Notes under the pieces: generated by a model
Databases searched by the model: none
Told to the model about the DNA's origin: nothing
Seen by the model: the letters and a program-made list of their open reading frames with translations, nothing else
Part shown: piece by piece, positions 5,593 through 6,324 of the stretch
Layout of the letters: every line of letters begins with the position of its first letter
Position numbering within the stretch: the stretch's first letter is position 1
From: an uncultured Desulfurellaceae bacterium
GTDB taxonomy: Bacteria > Campylobacterota_A > Desulfurellia > Desulfurellales > Hippeaceae
Assembly: GCA_913056505.1 (NCBI GenBank)
Contig: CAJXLZ010000061.1
Span: 1-6,324, forward strand
Direction of reading: 5' to 3'
Length of the DNA: 6,324 nt
Program-made: the position numbers and the translations under genes

Positions 5593-6324
5593 GTGATAAT
5601 TTAGAAAATTTGAAGGAGATGTTCGAAGCGGTTTTAACAATGAGCCGTGATCTCGAGCAGGCATATAATAATTTAAAATTAAAATTCAACAATTTAGAGA
5701 TAAAATTAGAAAATAATAGAAAATACTTGGAGAATATATTAAAGAGTATTAATACCGGCGTTTGTTCTGTGGATTTGGATGGTTCTATAACAACATTTAA
5801 TAATGAGGCGTGCAAGATATTTGAAATAAGTGAAGACGATGCTAATGGATTGGATTTCCGTGATATATTCACCATAGCTGATTTTAAGAAAGATGTAATT
5901 GATATTATTGAAAATTTTAGAAACCAAAATGTGTTTGATATAAATATACATGGGAAAAATAAAAAACTCAATACGTCTGTGTCTCCTATTATGGATAACG
6001 ACAAAATTATAGGGGCTACGATAATATTTTCCGATATTACAAAAATAGAAGAGTTAAAAGAAGAAAATAGAAAGAAGGAGAAGCTTGCTATAATAGGACA
6101 AATGGCTGCAAGCATAGCACACGATATTAAAAATCCGCTTGCAAGCATAGAACTTCTTGTGCCATTACTTTCAAAAGAGGGCCGTGGCAGGGATGAAATT
6201 TTATCTAATATAATGATCAGCATAAAAAGGATAAATAATATAATAAATAATACGCTGCTTTTTACGAAAACAATTATAAGTAGACCGGAAATATTTTATA
6301 CGGATGATTTTGCAAAGGATGTAG
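5589..6324 (+). CDS. Cytosolic PAS-domain sensor histidine kinase (partial, C terminus missing)
   Basis: The frame runs from ATG 5589 off the right edge, giving 245 codons. Residues about 5-50 form a charged probable coiled coil. Residues about 46-152 are a PAS domain: ILKSINTGVCSVDLDGSI, then FNNEACKIFEIS, ending IIGATIIFSDITKIEELK. The dimerisation/phosphoacceptor region follows, with GQMAASIAHDIKNPLASIELL (170-190), where His178 is the predicted autophosphorylation site. The H-box reads HDIKNPL rather than the common HEIRNPL. The catalytic ATPase domain must lie beyond the window. No membrane segment or signal peptide is present, so it should sense an intracellular or protein signal. That build fits NtrB, FlgS and FleS/FlrB-like kinases, and the AASIAHDIKNPL context resembles the latter two. 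The start overlaps the TPR stop as ATGA, and the best upstream purine run (AAAGG, 5571-5575) is 13 bases away, so translation probably depends on coupling. The target regulator is not visible. Confidence 0.9.
   Translation, partial: MSDNLENLKEMFEAVLTMSRDLEQAYNNLKLKFNNLEIKLENNRKYLENILKSINTGVCSVDLDGSITTFNNEACKIFEISEDDANGLDFRDIFTIADFKKDVIDIIENFRNQNVFDINIHGKNKKLNTSVSPIMDNDKIIGATIIFSDITKIEELKEENRKKEKLAIIGQMAASIAHDIKNPLASIELLVPLLSKEGRGRDEILSNIMISIKRINNIINNTLLFTKTIISRPEIFYTDDFAKDV

Noticed and set aside
5613..5621. AAGGAG directly before an in-frame ATG at 5619 as an alternative kinase start
   Set aside because: There is no spacing between the purine run and the ATG, so it cannot work as a normal ribosome binding site. 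The ATGA overlap at 5589 is the better start.
5558..6223. 221-residue hydrophobic open frame on the - strand
   Set aside because: It is antisense to the PAS/HisKA kinase, whose motifs are clear on the + strand. The Ser/Leu/Ile-rich composition is the usual reverse-complement shadow of Lys/Asp/Asn-rich coding sequence.

Overview
The window is AT-rich, densely packed and read entirely from the + strand. The genes look like those of a free-living Gram-negative bacterium. The most diagnostic proteins are a full-length SHMT, an RpiB-type isomerase, a secreted TPR protein and a soluble PAS-histidine kinase. Their sequence style and the rpiB-glyA pairing remind me of Deferribacterota or Desulfobacterota-like lineages. 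That placement is recall-based and weak.

Layout. (1) Positions 2-154 are the last 50 codons of a RecB/AddA-family nuclease, with DYKT and QxxxY motifs. (2) Positions 165-542 encode a RidA-family protein whose strong ribosome binding site overlaps the upstream stop codon. (3) Positions 551-1606 encode an MscS-family channel with about five membrane helices. (4) Positions 1607-1730 are the only real non-coding gap and the likely promoter region for what follows. (5) Positions 1731-2165 are rpiB with a TTG start, joined by an ATGA overlap to (6) glyA at 2162-3397. (7) A large secreted TPR protein ends at 5592. Its frame is open well upstream of the first ATG/GTG/TTG codon and probably begins inside glyA, at a CTG near 3370. 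(8) At 5589, through another ATGA overlap, a cytosolic PAS/HisKA sensor kinase begins and runs off the window.

How it works together. rpiB and glyA supply pentose-phosphate interconversion and one-carbon units/glycine. Their overlaps with the TPR and kinase genes imply one transcript, although those two genes have no obvious metabolic link. The most interesting part is the 3370-5592 gene. It has a hidden signal peptide, a beta-rich AMIN-like domain, a linker and a long TPR solenoid, followed by a soluble kinase resembling flagellar regulators of the FlgS/FleS type. This order recalls the periplasmic flagellar-motor scaffold PflA of Campylobacterota. That is a hypothesis only; no flagellar structural gene is visible here. 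The RidA protein is a second point of interest, because several residues of the canonical active site are replaced. I found no RNA genes, mobile elements, CRISPR arrays or convincing terminators.
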